The notes: a model not told the origin generated them from the letters alone. 64,000 bases of DNA from Arthrobacter_H rhombi (GCF_039526245.1 NZ_BAAAIV010000004.1:370740-434739); one strand, 5' to 3'. Shown: positions 9,755 through 17,962, counted from the first letter of the stretch. A program made the numbers and translations.

Positions 9755-11559
9755 GCGACACACGCGGAGTTGGCGACGAAGACCAGATCCTGCTCAACCG
9801 TGAGGACAGGACCCGGGTCAGGGCACGCTCGTGGCGCCTGCTCGGGCAGCTAGCTTCCCCGTTGAAGCCCATGCTGGCCCTCACCGTCGTGCTGGTCGTC
9901 ATCTCGAACCTGGCCCGCGCCTCGTTCCCGGTCATCATCGCCTGGGCCATCGATTGGGCGCTGCCCCAACTGGTGGGCGGCAATGCCATGCCGTTCACCA
10001 TCACCGGGACCGCCTACCTGGTCTCGGCAGTCCTGGCCGGGGTCCTGTTGGGCTGGTACAACCTCTGCACGGCGAAGGTCAGCCAGGCGATGTTGTTGAC
10101 CTTGCGCATGCGGGTCTTCCGCCACACCCAGCTGCTCAGCCTGGAATTCCACGAGAAGTACACGTCTGGCCGGATCATCTCCCGTCAGACCTCGGACCTG
10201 GAAACCCTCCGAGAGCTCCTGGACCAGGGCATATCGCAGCTGGTCTCCGGCATCGTGTTCATCATCTTCACCGCGGCCAGCATCTTCCTCATGGATTGGC
10301 GCTCGGGACTCGTGGTGCTCTGCGCCGCGGTCCCGATCTGGTTTGTCTTCCGCTGGTACCAGAAGCGGTCCGAGACCGTCTTCCGGGAATCACGGGTGGT
10401 CTCTGCACGCCTGATCACCTCCTTCGTCGAGACCATGACGGGTATCCGTGCGGTGAAGGCGTTCCGACGGGAACGGGACAACGACACCAGCTACGGAGCC
10501 GTCGCCAACGACTACCGCGACAACTCCATCCGGTCCATCAACCTCTTCGGCGTGCTGCAACCGGCACTGGTGCTCATCGGCAACATGACAGTGGCCGCGC
10601 TGCTGCTGTTCGGCGGATTCCGGGTTCTGGACGACACCTTGGAAGTCGGCATCCTCGTGGCCCTGCTGTTGGCCGGCAAACGGGTCTTCCAGCCGGTGGA
10701 CCAGATCGCCATGTTCTACAGCTCCCTTCAGGCAGCCACCGCCGCGTTGGAGAAGGTCTCCGGGCTCCTCGAGGAGGAACCCACGGTCATCGAGCCAACC
10801 CAACCGGTGGCCTTGGAACGCCCGGCGGGGCACATCCAGTTCCGCGACGCGGTGTTCGGGTACGGGGACGGTCCGGTCGTCATGGACCGCTTCGATCTGG
10901 ACATCCCCGCCGGCCAGACCGTTGCAGTGGTCGGCCAGACCGGCGCCGGAAAATCGACGTTGGCGAAGCTGATTGCCCGCTTCTACGACCTCTCGCAAGG
11001 ATCCCTGGCCCTGGATGGCATCGAGTTGCGGGACCTGGCGAACGAGGACCTGCGCCGCGCGGTGGTCATGGTGACCCAGGAGGCGTTCCTGTTCTCCGGA
11101 AGCGTCGCCGAGAACATCGCACTGGGTAAACCCGGGGCCTCCCCCGATGAGATCGTCCTGGCGGCTCGGGCCGTCGGCGCCGATGAATTCATCCGGTCGC
11201 TGCCGGACGGCTACGACACGGATGTGAACAAGCGCGGAGGGCGCGTCTCCGCCGGCCAGCGTCAGCTCATCTCCTTCGCCCGGGCCTTCCTGGCCGATCC
11301 GGCGGTGCTCATCCTGGACGAGGCCACTTCATCCCTGGACATCCCCAGCGAACGACTGGTCCAGCGCGGCCTGCAGACGCTCCTCGGCCAGCGCACCGCG
11401 TTGATCATCGCGCACCGGCTCTCGACGGTGGAGATCGCCGACCGGGTACTGGTGGTGCACGATGGCCGCATCGTCGAGGACGGCAGCCCGGCCGAGCTGA
11501 AGGAAGCCGGTGGGCGGTTCGCGGCGCTCCATGCAGCGTGGCAGCAGAGCCTGACCTGA
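9751..11559 (+). CDS. ABC exporter half-transporter, subunit 2 (catalytic)
   Basis: This is the partner of the preceding half-transporter, 602 residues, with six membrane helices followed by an ATPase. Walker A is GQTGAGKST (about 396), the signature is degenerate (RVSAGQRQ), and Walker B is intact (VLILDEATSSLD, Glu present), followed by the H-loop IIAHRLS. The pair therefore has one canonical site (this Walker A/B with the LSGGQ of subunit 1) and one degenerate site, as in TM287/288-type and BmrCD-type exporters. The ATGA overlap implies translational coupling and equal stoichiometry. The gene ends two bases before the assembly gap at 11561. Confidence 0.92.
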
Positions 11560-11560
11560 G

Positions 11561-11606
11561 NNNNNNNNNNNNNNNNNNNNNNNNNNNNNNNNNNNNNNNN
11601 NNNNNN
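11561..11606. other. Assembly gap (46 N)
   Basis: A run of N lies between the stop codons of the convergent exporter operon and the repeat-peptide gene. The true length is unknown. A strong hairpin terminator would be expected at this position and may be why the sequence is missing. Confidence 0.98.
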
Positions 11607-11642
11607 CGGGTTATTGGCGACGCCCCGACCTGCGGGTGTTGG

Positions 11643-11876
11643 CTAGTGGGGCCAATCGCCCACGGCGACGGTGGAGTGCGGCCAGTCACCGACGTTGACG
11701 GTCGCGTGCGGCCAGTCACCGACGTTGATGGTGGAGTGGGGCCAATCGCCGACGGCCACCGAGGAATGGGGCCAGTCTCCCACCGCGGGGGTGGAATGCG
11801 GCCAGTTGCCGACGGCAAGTACCGCGCCGGCTGCCAATGCGGCCGTGGCCGCGAGGGCTGCAACAAGCTTCTTCAA
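11643..11876 (-). CDS. Secreted precursor with six tandem VG(D/N)WPH repeats; candidate multi-copy peptide signal
   Basis: A 77-residue protein not recognised as a named family. Residues 1-21 form a Sec-type signal peptide (two Lys, then an Ala/Leu/Val-rich core) ending VLA. Residues 21-77 are six copies of a 10-residue unit whose core is VG(D/N)WPH with spacer (S/A)(T/S)xA or N; the last copy stops exactly at WPH. The start is TTG at 11876, preceded by AAGGAG at six bases. The copies use different codons for the same residues (GTC/GTG, GGC/GGA/GGT, GAC/GAT, CCG/CCC, CAC/CAT), which shows this frame is the selected one. It is divergent from an HTH/TPR-like regulator 170 bp away. I infer a peptide-pheromone precursor; a secreted repeat or metal-binding peptide is the alternative. 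Confidence 0.8.
   Translation of the reverse strand: MKKLVAALAATAALAAGAVLAVGNWPHSTPAVGDWPHSSVAVGDWPHSTINVGDWPHATVNVGDWPHSTVAVGDWPH
11646..11816 (-). repeat. Tandem 30-bp coding repeats (five full, one partial copy)
   Basis: The units are 11787-11816, 11757-11786, 11727-11756, 11697-11726, 11667-11696 and the shortened 11646-11666. Each full unit encodes ten residues. Variation falls mainly at third codon positions of the minus-strand frame. Copy number could be misassembled because the units are nearly identical and an assembly gap is nearby. Confidence 0.9.
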
Positions 11877-11948
11877 TGTTTTCTCCTTAGGGGGTCGCCG
11901 TGGGTCTTGCAGTTACTGCGTCAGTGAGTGGCGCATCACTTAACATTC

Positions 11949-11979
11949 ATTGTAAATTGGTCAGAACATGTTTCGTCAA
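11949..11979 (-). promoter_or_regulatory. Predicted promoter of the repeat-peptide gene
   Basis: On the minus strand TTGACG (11979-11974) and TACAAT (11954-11949) are separated by 19 bp; TTTACA gives a 17-bp spacing as an alternative. The predicted leader is about 65 nt and ends in the AAGGAG ribosome site. Confidence 0.55.
11965..11972. promoter_or_regulatory. Palindrome AACATGTT within the peptide promoter; candidate operator
   Basis: A perfect 8-bp palindrome lies in the spacer between the -35 and -10 of the repeat-peptide promoter, in the AT-rich region shared with the divergent HTH regulator. It is a plausible site for that regulator, but an 8-bp palindrome can occur by chance. Confidence 0.4.
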
Positions 11980-12046
11980 GGTTTTCCGTCCAAAGCTTTT
12001 GCGAATCCGGTTGTTGTTCACCATCAGTTGTTCTAAGGGGTCATCC

Positions 12047-13291
12047 ATGGGAATCAAATTCGGCGAGAAACTACGCCACGCTCGTCAGCAGATGAAACTG
12101 ACCCAGGCCCAGCTGGGACACGGGAAGTATTCCACCAGCTACATCTCGCTTTTGGAGACCGGCAGCCGCGAACCGACTTCCGAAATCATCACCGAATTGT
12201 CGGCCCGCTTGAATCTCGACCGAGAACTGATGGATTCCTGGAACACCCCCGTTTCCGCGGATGAGGCCGAATTCGTGCTGTTGGAGCACCGCGCCCGGCA
12301 GTCCTTCACGGCCCGTGAGTACTCCGACGCCGAGGCTACGGCCACCGAGGCGGCCTCCGTCGCCCTGCGCCTGAAGAACTCGAGCGCCTGGTGGAACATG
12401 ATGTTCCTGCGCGCCGAGGCGCTGCGCGACCAAGGCCGGCACGACGAGTACCGCACCGCTGCCGAGGAAGTGTTGAACCACCCGCTGACCGATGAGTCGC
12501 TGGCCCTGAAGGTCAGGGCAGAAACCCTGGTGGCCAACGCCTACCTGGGGTTGGGCAAGTTGCATATCGCCGTTGAACACGCCCTCAACGCCGTGGAGCA
12601 GGGCAAGAACCTGCCCGGTGACTCGCTGATCTACATCGGTGCGTTGTTCGCGCTGATCGCCTCGCTGGCCGAGTCCGGGCAGCTGGATTCCGCCTGGGCC
12701 AGTTGTGAGGCCCTGGCCGAGGCGGTGGCCGAGGGTGCGCCCAGCCAGACGGCCGGAAACGCCTATTGGGCCATCGGCAACGTGGCGTTCAAACGCCAGG
12801 ACATCGCCGCCGGGTTGAGCAACCACCAGTTGGCCGCCCAACGCTTGTTGCCGGCCAGCGACATCGAACAGTGGGCCCGGTTCAACAAGGCATCGGCCTC
12901 CATGCGGTTGGCCGCCGGGGTCGTCGAGCCCGAGACCCTGGAGTGCATCGAGAAGGCTGAACTGGCCATCAGCGTGATCGGCGGAAATCCGGCCGAGGCG
13001 CTCGAGCTGCGACTTACCCGGGCCCGCTGGCTCCACCTCAACGGGCAGCCCGAAGAAGCCCTGGAGGAGCTGGCTCCGGTGGAGTCCGAGCGGGAATTGC
13101 TCTCACAGCATCTCCAGGGCGAAATCGACCTGCTCACGGCCCGCTGCATGGTCAGCATGGGCAACGGCACCGAGGCCGTCGAGCACTTGGCCCGCGCCCA
13201 GCAGGCCTTTGCCTTGGCCGGTTCGCCCGACCGTGCCTCGCTGGCGATCGAACTGGCCACCGAGATCAGGGCCTCCCGCCGCGGCAAGTAG
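12047..13291 (+). CDS. XRE-type HTH regulator with long TPR-like helical domain (RRNPP-like)
   Basis: A 414-residue regulator. Residues about 4-60 form an XRE helix-turn-helix (FGEKLRHARQQMKLTQAQLG, then SYISLLETGSREPTSEII). The remaining ~340 residues are Ala-rich amphipathic helices with TPR-like pairs, such as ALKVRAETLVANAYLGLGKL and AGNAYWAIGNVAFKRQDIAA. HTH plus a TPR array, at about the size of NprR, is the architecture of RRNPP receptors that bind imported peptides. The ATG at 12047 has AAGGGG six bases upstream; the longer upstream frame would run through the intergenic promoter region. It is divergent from the repeat-peptide precursor and converges on purC with a 9-bp gap. Peptide binding is inference from architecture and neighbourhood. 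Confidence 0.85.
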   Translation: MGIKFGEKLRHARQQMKLTQAQLGHGKYSTSYISLLETGSREPTSEIITELSARLNLDRELMDSWNTPVSADEAEFVLLEHRARQSFTAREYSDAEATATEAASVALRLKNSSAWWNMMFLRAEALRDQGRHDEYRTAAEEVLNHPLTDESLALKVRAETLVANAYLGLGKLHIAVEHALNAVEQGKNLPGDSLIYIGALFALIASLAESGQLDSAWASCEALAEAVAEGAPSQTAGNAYWAIGNVAFKRQDIAAGLSNHQLAAQRLLPASDIEQWARFNKASASMRLAAGVVEPETLECIEKAELAISVIGGNPAEALELRLTRARWLHLNGQPEEALEELAPVESERELLSQHLQGEIDLLTARCMVSMGNGTEAVEHLARAQQAFALAGSPDRASLAIELATEIRASRRGK

Positions 13292-13300
13292 GCGGGCGAC

Positions 13301-14206
13301 TCAGGCCGAAAAGGACTGCCCGGTCAGGCGCTGGTAGGCCTCGATGTACCGGGCGCGGGTGCGTTCGACGACGTCCTGCGGCAGGGCCGGCGGCGGGGTA
13401 TCCCCCGCACGGTCCCAGCCGGAGGCGTCGGAGGTGAGCCAGTCACGGACGAATTGCTTGTCGAAGGACGGCTGGGCGTGCCCCGGCTCGTACGTCTGCG
13501 CATCCCAGAAGCGCGACGAGTCGGGGGTGAGGACCTCGTCCCCCAGGATGATCCCGCCGCTCGCGGGGTCCAGACCGAATTCGACCTTCGTATCGGCCAG
13601 GATGATGCCGCGCTCCCGGGCGATCTGCTCGGCCCGCGTGTAGACGCCCAGGGTCAAGTCCCGCAGCTGGTCTGCCACGGTCGAACCAACCCGTTCCACC
13701 ACCTCGTCAAAGGTGATGTTCTCGTCATGTTCACCGACCTCCGCCTTCGCGGACGGGGTGAAGATCGCCGGCTCCAGGGCTGATCCGTCGACCAGCCCCT
13801 CGGGCAGGGGCAGGGAACAGACGGTACGGCTGGCCTGGTACTCGGCCAGCCCCGAGCCCGTGAGATACCCCCGGGCGATGCATTCGATCGGGTACATCTG
13901 CAGCTTCTTGCAGACCATGGCCCGTCCGGCCACTGCCTCCGGCACGTCGGTCGAGATGACGTGGTTGGCGAAACCGTCGAGCTGATCGAACCACCACAGG
14001 CTCAGCTGCGTGAGGACCTTGCCCTTGTCCGGGATCGGGGTCTCCAGCACGAAGTCGTACGCACTGATCCGGTCACTGGCCACCACCAGGACGCGATCGG
14101 CCTCCTCCGGCGGGATCCCCGCCGGGGTGTACAGGTCGCGGACCTTGCCCGAGTAGAGGTGGTCCCACCCGGGAAGTTGCACGGTCTCGGTCTCGAAGCC
14201 GGCCAT
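13301..14206 (-). CDS. purC: SAICAR synthase (phosphoribosylaminoimidazole-succinocarboxamide synthase)
   Basis: This ATP-dependent enzyme joins aspartate to CAIR in step seven of IMP synthesis. Family motifs are the N-terminal YSGKVRDLY (ATP-binding loop), VASDRISAYDFVL, the central ECIARGYLTGSG, and SLPLPEGL. Its 301 residues match the longer actinobacterial/yeast-like type rather than the short 237-residue E. coli type. The start codon overlaps the purD stop by one base (TGATG arrangement), so the two are translated together. The start ATG is favoured for that reason. Confidence 0.96.
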   Translation of the reverse strand: MAGFETETVQLPGWDHLYSGKVRDLYTPAGIPPEEADRVLVVASDRISAYDFVLETPIPDKGKVLTQLSLWWFDQLDGFANHVISTDVPEAVAGRAMVCKKLQMYPIECIARGYLTGSGLAEYQASRTVCSLPLPEGLVDGSALEPAIFTPSAKAEVGEHDENITFDEVVERVGSTVADQLRDLTLGVYTRAEQIARERGIILADTKVEFGLDPASGGIILGDEVLTPDSSRFWDAQTYEPGHAQPSFDKQFVRDWLTSDASGWDRAGDTPPPALPQDVVERTRARYIEAYQRLTGQSFSA

Positions 14207-15492
14207 CAGTTGCCTTCCTGCTCGATGGTGACGCCGCCCTGGGCGGCGCGTAGTGCGATGTCGGTGCGGTATTGCCCGCCCTCCAGGGCGATCTTGCCGA
14301 TGCCCGCATAGGCCCTTTCGCGGGCCCCTGCCAGGTCGCGGCCCAGACCGACCACGGCCAGGACCCGGCCTCCCGCGGAGACGGTGGCACCGTCGTCGTC
14401 CAGGGCAGTGCCAGCGTGCAGGACGCTCACGCCGTCCAGCTCGGCGGCTGCGTCGAGACCGGTGATGACGTCGCCGGTGACCGGGGCGTCCGGATAGCGG
14501 GCGGAGGCCAACACGACACCGACCGCAGTCTTGCTCCGCCAGGTCAGGGGTTCGATGGTGTCCAAGGTGCCGTTCGCGGCGGCCAGGAGCAGCGAACCCA
14601 GCGGGGTCTTGAGCCGGGCGAGAACCGCCTGTGTCTCGGGATCGCCGAAGCGGGCGTTGAATTCAATGACGCGGATACCGCGCCGGGTCAGGGCGAGCCC
14701 GCAGTACAGCACGCCGGCGAACGGGGTGCCGCGGTCGGCCATGGCAGTGATCGTCGGACGGGCCACGCGTTCCATGACGTCGTCGACGAAGCCGGCAGGT
14801 AGCCATTCCAACGGGCTGTAGGCGCCCATGCCTCCGGTGTTGGGTCCCTCGTCGCCGTCGAAGATGCGCTTGAAGTCCTGGGCAGGTGCCAGCGGGACTG
14901 CATGGTAGCCGTCGGAGATGACGAAGAGGGAGACCTCGGGCCCGTCGAGGAACTCCTCGATGACCACCGATCCCCCGGCGCCGAAGCACTCCTGGGCATG
15001 GGCCAGTGCTGCCTCGCGGTCATCGGTGACGACGACGCCCTTGCCCGCGGCGAGGCCGTCGTCCTTGACCACGTAGGGGGCGCCAAAGGCATCGAGCGCG
15101 TCGGCCGCCTCGGTGGAGTTGGTGGCGACCCGGGCCATGGCCGTGGGCACTTCGGCGACGGCCATGATCTCCTTGGCGAAGGCCTTGGATGCCTCCAGCT
15201 GGGCGGCTGCCCGGGTGGGGCCGAAGGCCGGGATTCCCGCCTCCTGCAGGGCATCCACGACGCCGGCGGCCAGCGGGGCCTCGGGCCCGACGACAACCAA
15301 GGACGAACCCAGTTCGCGGGCCAGCGCGACGACGGCCGCGGGATCCTGGGCGTTGACAGCATGGACCGGGACGTCGCGGGCGATGCCGGCATTTCCGGGT
15401 GCTGCGTGGACCTCGGTGACGAACGGATCGTCGAGGAGGGAACGGACAAGGGCGTGTTCGCGGCCACCGGGGCCAATGACGAGTACCTTCAC
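14206..15492 (-). CDS. purD: Phosphoribosylamine-glycine ligase (GAR synthetase)
   Basis: PurD joins glycine to phosphoribosylamine in step two of purine synthesis; it has an ATP-grasp fold. The 428-residue protein begins KVLVIGPGGREHAL, the family's nucleotide-binding start, followed by the ATP-grasp regions (YVVKDDGLAAGKGVVV, EEFLDGPEVSLFV, NTGGMGAYSP, IEFNARFGDPETQ). The GTG at 15492 is chosen because it directly precedes KVLVIG and has GGGGA upstream; the longer frame adds unrelated residues. It lies 53 bp from a divergent methyltransferase and forms an operon with purC. Confidence 0.96.
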   Translation of the reverse strand: MKVLVIGPGGREHALVRSLLDDPFVTEVHAAPGNAGIARDVPVHAVNAQDPAAVVALARELGSSLVVVGPEAPLAAGVVDALQEAGIPAFGPTRAAAQLEASKAFAKEIMAVAEVPTAMARVATNSTEAADALDAFGAPYVVKDDGLAAGKGVVVTDDREAALAHAQECFGAGGSVVIEEFLDGPEVSLFVISDGYHAVPLAPAQDFKRIFDGDEGPNTGGMGAYSPLEWLPAGFVDDVMERVARPTITAMADRGTPFAGVLYCGLALTRRGIRVIEFNARFGDPETQAVLARLKTPLGSLLLAAANGTLDTIEPLTWRSKTAVGVVLASARYPDAPVTGDVITGLDAAAELDGVSVLHAGTALDDDGATVSAGGRVLAVVGLGRDLAGARERAYAGIGKIALEGGQYRTDIALRAAQGGVTIEQEGN

Positions 15493-15532
15493 GATCCCCA
15501 AGCGTACCGGGGCAATCGCCCACGGGCTTGGG

Positions 15533-15538
15533 TAGGGT
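15533..15538 (+). promoter_or_regulatory. -10 element TAGGGT, leaderless promoter for the methyltransferase
   Basis: TAGGGT ends 7 nt before the GTG at 15546, predicting transcription from the start codon and deciding between several possible GTG/TTG starts. Confidence 0.5.
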
Positions 15539-15545
15539 GGTGGAC

Positions 15546-16154
15546 GTGCGTAACGAAACACTTTGGGAAGCCCGCCGGAAGCAGAACCCCGGCCATTCGC
15601 AGTGGTACATCCAGCGGTTCGAGGCCATGCGTGCCGAGGGGGCGGATCTCGACGGCGAGGCCCGTCTCATCGACGCGATGCTCGCCCGTGGCAGCAAGGT
15701 GCTGGACGCCGGCTGCGGCCCGGGACGCGTTGGCGGCGAGCTGGCGGCGCGCGGCCACCGGGTCCGGGGCGTCGACGCCGACCCCGAACTGATCGAGGCG
15801 GCACGGACGGATCACCCGGACGTCGACTGGCAGGTCGCGGATCTGGCGGAGCTGGAGGCACCGGCCGCGGACCAGGCGGTCGACCTGCTGGTCTGCGCCG
15901 GCAACGTCATGACCTTCCTGGCCCCGGGGACTTCCGGGGAGGTGCTGCGGCGCTTCCACACCCAGCTGGTGCCCGGCGGGCGAGCGGTCATCGGATTCGG
16001 CACCGACCGCGGCTACGATCCCGAGGTGTTCCAGTCGGAGGCCCGCGCCGCGGGGTTCACGGTGGACCAGCTGTTCTCCAGCTGGGAGTTGCACCCCTAC
16101 CCGGGGGACACCTCGTTCCTGGTGGCCGTCCTGGCCCGTCCTGCCGGTTCCTGA
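15546..16154 (+). CDS. Class I SAM-dependent methyltransferase
   Basis: A 202-residue methyltransferase with the SAM-binding motif I at VLDAGCGPGRVG, motif II acidic end GVDADPELIEAA, and motif IV-like LLVCAGNVMTFL. The N-terminus (RNETLWEARRKQNPGHSQWYI) is conserved in actinobacterial relatives as I recall them, but the substrate is unknown. The start at 15546 rests on the leaderless promoter; GTG codons at 15537 and 15540 and a TTG at 15528 are alternatives. It is divergent from purD, and the asparaginase gene follows with its own promoter. Confidence 0.85.
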   Translation: MRNETLWEARRKQNPGHSQWYIQRFEAMRAEGADLDGEARLIDAMLARGSKVLDAGCGPGRVGGELAARGHRVRGVDADPELIEAARTDHPDVDWQVADLAELEAPAADQAVDLLVCAGNVMTFLAPGTSGEVLRRFHTQLVPGGRAVIGFGTDRGYDPEVFQSEARAAGFTVDQLFSSWELHPYPGDTSFLVAVLARPAGS

Positions 16155-16183
16155 TCCGGCCCTCCCGCGACGCCACGGCAGCA

Positions 16184-16189
16184 TAGAGT
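16184..16189 (+). promoter_or_regulatory. -10 element TAGAGT, leaderless promoter for the asparaginase
   Basis: TAGAGT is followed by 6 nt and the ATG at 16196; no Shine-Dalgarno is present at normal spacing. Confidence 0.5.
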
Positions 16190-16195
16190 AGGACC

Positions 16196-17194
16196 ATGTC
16201 ACAGACCCCTCCCGACTTCGCCGACCTGGCCGTCGTGGACCGCAGCGGCTTCATCGAATCGCGTCATGCGGGCACCGCCGTTGTCCTCGGTGCCGACGGG
16301 GCTGTCCTGCGCTCCCTCGGCGACATCGATGCCCCGATTTTCCCCCGGTCCGCGCTCAAGCCCTTCCAGGCACTGGCCTCCATGCAGTCCGGCGTTCCGC
16401 TGCGCGGCGCCGAGGTCGCCCTGGCCTGTGCCAGCCATGTGGGCAGCACTGAGCACCAGGAGCTGGCCGCGTCGATGCTGGCGAAGGCCGGCCTGTCAGC
16501 CGATGACCTGCGCTGCCCCACCGCCTGGCCGCGCCATGAGGCCACCCGGCTGGAGGCCATCCGAGCCGGCGGCTCCCCGTCGCGGTTGGCCTTCAACTGC
16601 TCCGGCAAGCATGCCGCCTTCCTGTGGGCCTGCACGGAGAACGGGTGGGACACCGCAACCTATCTGGACCCCGGGCACCCCCTGCAGCGCCGGGTCGTGG
16701 AGGTCGTGGAGGAGTACGCGGGCGAGAAGATCGCCCATCTGGCCGTCGACGGGTGCGGTGCCCCGGTACCCGCCATCTCGTTGCGCGGGCTGGCCGCCGC
16801 AACCGGGAGGCTCTCCGGGTCCCCCGGCAACAAGGCATCCGATGCCCGGGCGGCCACCATCGCCACGGCCATGCTCGACTACCCCTGGGCCGTCCAGGGA
16901 CACGGCGAGGAGAACACCGTGGTCATGGAGGACCTGGAGGTCCTGGCCAAGCTCGGGGCCGAAGGCGTGTTGATCCTGGGCACCGCTGCGGGGATCTCCT
17001 GCGCCGTGAAGGTCAGGGACGGCAACGGCCGGGCGGCGTCGCTCGTCGGCCTGACACTGCTCGCGTCGGTCGGGGCCATCGAGGTCGACGCGATGACCGC
17101 GGTGCTGGAGAAGATCAGCACCCCCGTCCTGGGCGGGGGCCAGCCCGTGGGCCGCATCCGGGTCGCCCGCCCCGTGCTGGACCTGCTGGACTAG
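16196..17194 (+). CDS. L-asparaginase II family protein (ReAV/AnsII type)
   Basis: Asparaginases of this family (PF06089, typified by Rhizobium etli ReAV) hydrolyse L-asparagine to aspartate and ammonia and resemble serine beta-lactamases rather than classical asparaginases. The 332-residue protein shows the Ser-x-x-Lys tandem (PRSALKPFQ, about residue 46), ACASHVG, the metal/catalytic FNCSGKHA (Cys and Lys, about 135) and VDGCGAP (Cys, about 185). It has no signal peptide, so it acts in the cytoplasm. A predicted leaderless transcript starts at its ATG. The next gene begins 3 nt after the stop, suggesting an operon. Confidence 0.9.
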   Translation: MSQTPPDFADLAVVDRSGFIESRHAGTAVVLGADGAVLRSLGDIDAPIFPRSALKPFQALASMQSGVPLRGAEVALACASHVGSTEHQELAASMLAKAGLSADDLRCPTAWPRHEATRLEAIRAGGSPSRLAFNCSGKHAAFLWACTENGWDTATYLDPGHPLQRRVVEVVEEYAGEKIAHLAVDGCGAPVPAISLRGLAAATGRLSGSPGNKASDARAATIATAMLDYPWAVQGHGEENTVVMEDLEVLAKLGAEGVLILGTAAGISCAVKVRDGNGRAASLVGLTLLASVGAIEVDAMTAVLEKISTPVLGGGQPVGRIRVARPVLDLLD

Positions 17195-17197
17195 GGC

Positions 17198-17581
17198 GTG
17201 GGGGTACGACGGCGGATCACCGCCGAGCAGGGACGGCCCGCCGTGGCCGCCTGGCGGCGGGCCGATGCCACCCAGCGGGCCGCCTTGCCGCGGCCGGCAC
17301 TGGCGATGGCCGTTCGGTATGCGCTCGAGGAGCTTTCCGAGCAGGCCGAGGGCAACTCGGTGGAAGTCAGGGTGCCGCCCTTCGGCGTCGCCCAGTGCGT
17401 GGCCGGGCCCCGGCATACCCGGGGAACGCCACCCAATGTCATCGAGCTCGACGCCGCAACGTGGCTGGCCCTGGCCACCGGTGAGGTCAGGTGGGCCGAG
17501 GCCCTCGCCTCCGGCACGGTAGCCGCGTCCGGGCTGCGTGCTGACTTGTCCGAACACCTGCCACTCTTCGGTACCCTTTAA
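17198..17581 (+). CDS. Sterol carrier (SCP2-like) family protein
   Basis: A 127-residue cytoplasmic protein resembling the actinobacterial 'sterol carrier family protein' group. After an Arg/Ala-rich helix it carries the segment SVEVRVPPFGVAQCV, then PPNVIELDAATWLALATGEVRW and a final SGLRADLSEHLPL helix; this conserved end (threshold of a hydrophobic cavity followed by a low-activity 'ATG/ASG.RAD' motif) is typical of SCP2-like domains. The ligand is unknown. It begins with GTG 3 nt after the asparaginase stop, so it is probably translationally coupled to it. Confidence 0.75.
   Translation: MGVRRRITAEQGRPAVAAWRRADATQRAALPRPALAMAVRYALEELSEQAEGNSVEVRVPPFGVAQCVAGPRHTRGTPPNVIELDAATWLALATGEVRWAEALASGTVAASGLRADLSEHLPLFGTL
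17572..17577 (+). promoter_or_regulatory. -10 element TACCCT, leaderless promoter for the small membrane protein
   Basis: TACCCT lies inside the last codons of the upstream gene and is followed by 7 nt and the ATG at 17585. Confidence 0.45.
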
Positions 17582-17584
17582 GGC

Positions 17585-17914
17585 ATGGATTCACCGCGCC
17601 CTGACGCCACCCCCGAAGACCGTTCCCCCGTTGCGGGCTCCGTTGAGGTCACGGTTTCGAGCTCCCCGAAGTTCTGGCCCTTCGCCGGCGCCGGGGCAGT
17701 CGTCGGCGTGCTGGCCGCCATGTTCACCGCCCTGTCCGGGGATCCGGGCGGCGAGTTCACCCGGGGATCGGTCTTCGGGTTCTTCGCCGTCGTTTTCGGG
17801 CTGGCCGGAGCCTTCCTCGGATGCCTGGTCTTCCTCATCGTGGACACCGTGCTGCGCCGCCGCAGCCGACGGGCACGCGCCGTTCCCGTGGATGACGGAG
17901 ACGTGACCCGATAG
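17585..17914 (+). CDS. Small two-helix membrane protein
   Basis: A 109-residue protein with a polar N-terminus and two hydrophobic segments (about residues 34-52, FAGAGAVVGVLAAMFTAL, and 63-90, VFGFFAVVFGLAGAFLGCLV), then a basic tail (RRRSRRARA) that places the C-terminus in the cytoplasm. I do not recognise a named family; similar proteins sit in front of purF in Arthrobacter relatives as far as I recall. It has its own predicted leaderless start and lies 48 bp before purF. Confidence 0.75.
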   Translation: MDSPRPDATPEDRSPVAGSVEVTVSSSPKFWPFAGAGAVVGVLAAMFTALSGDPGGEFTRGSVFGFFAVVFGLAGAFLGCLVFLIVDTVLRRRSRRARAVPVDDGDVTR

Positions 17915-17962
17915 CGGCCCCCGGGACCGGCCGCAGCGCAACAACGTGAGAGAATGTTGACC

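Noticed and set aside
11561..11606. Possible mobile element at the N run
   Set aside because: No inverted repeats, transposase fragments or target duplications are visible at its edges; it is only missing sequence.
11646..11816. 30-bp tandem repeats as a CRISPR array
   Set aside because: The units abut with no unique spacers, and they encode a conserved peptide.
11671..11943. Plus-strand frame over the peptide repeats, with GQSPT-type units and a possible ATG
   Set aside because: Codon variation among repeats is synonymous only in the minus frame, which also has a Sec signal and a strong AAGGAG ribosome site.
12014..12033. Direct repeat TTGTTC before the HTH regulator as an operator
   Set aside because: Six bases repeated at 14-bp spacing is easily found by chance and overlaps the ribosome site region.
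17954..17962. Earlier ATG for purF
   Set aside because: It adds three residues and has a weaker context; the ATG at 17963 matches the usual N-terminus, though this is not certain.
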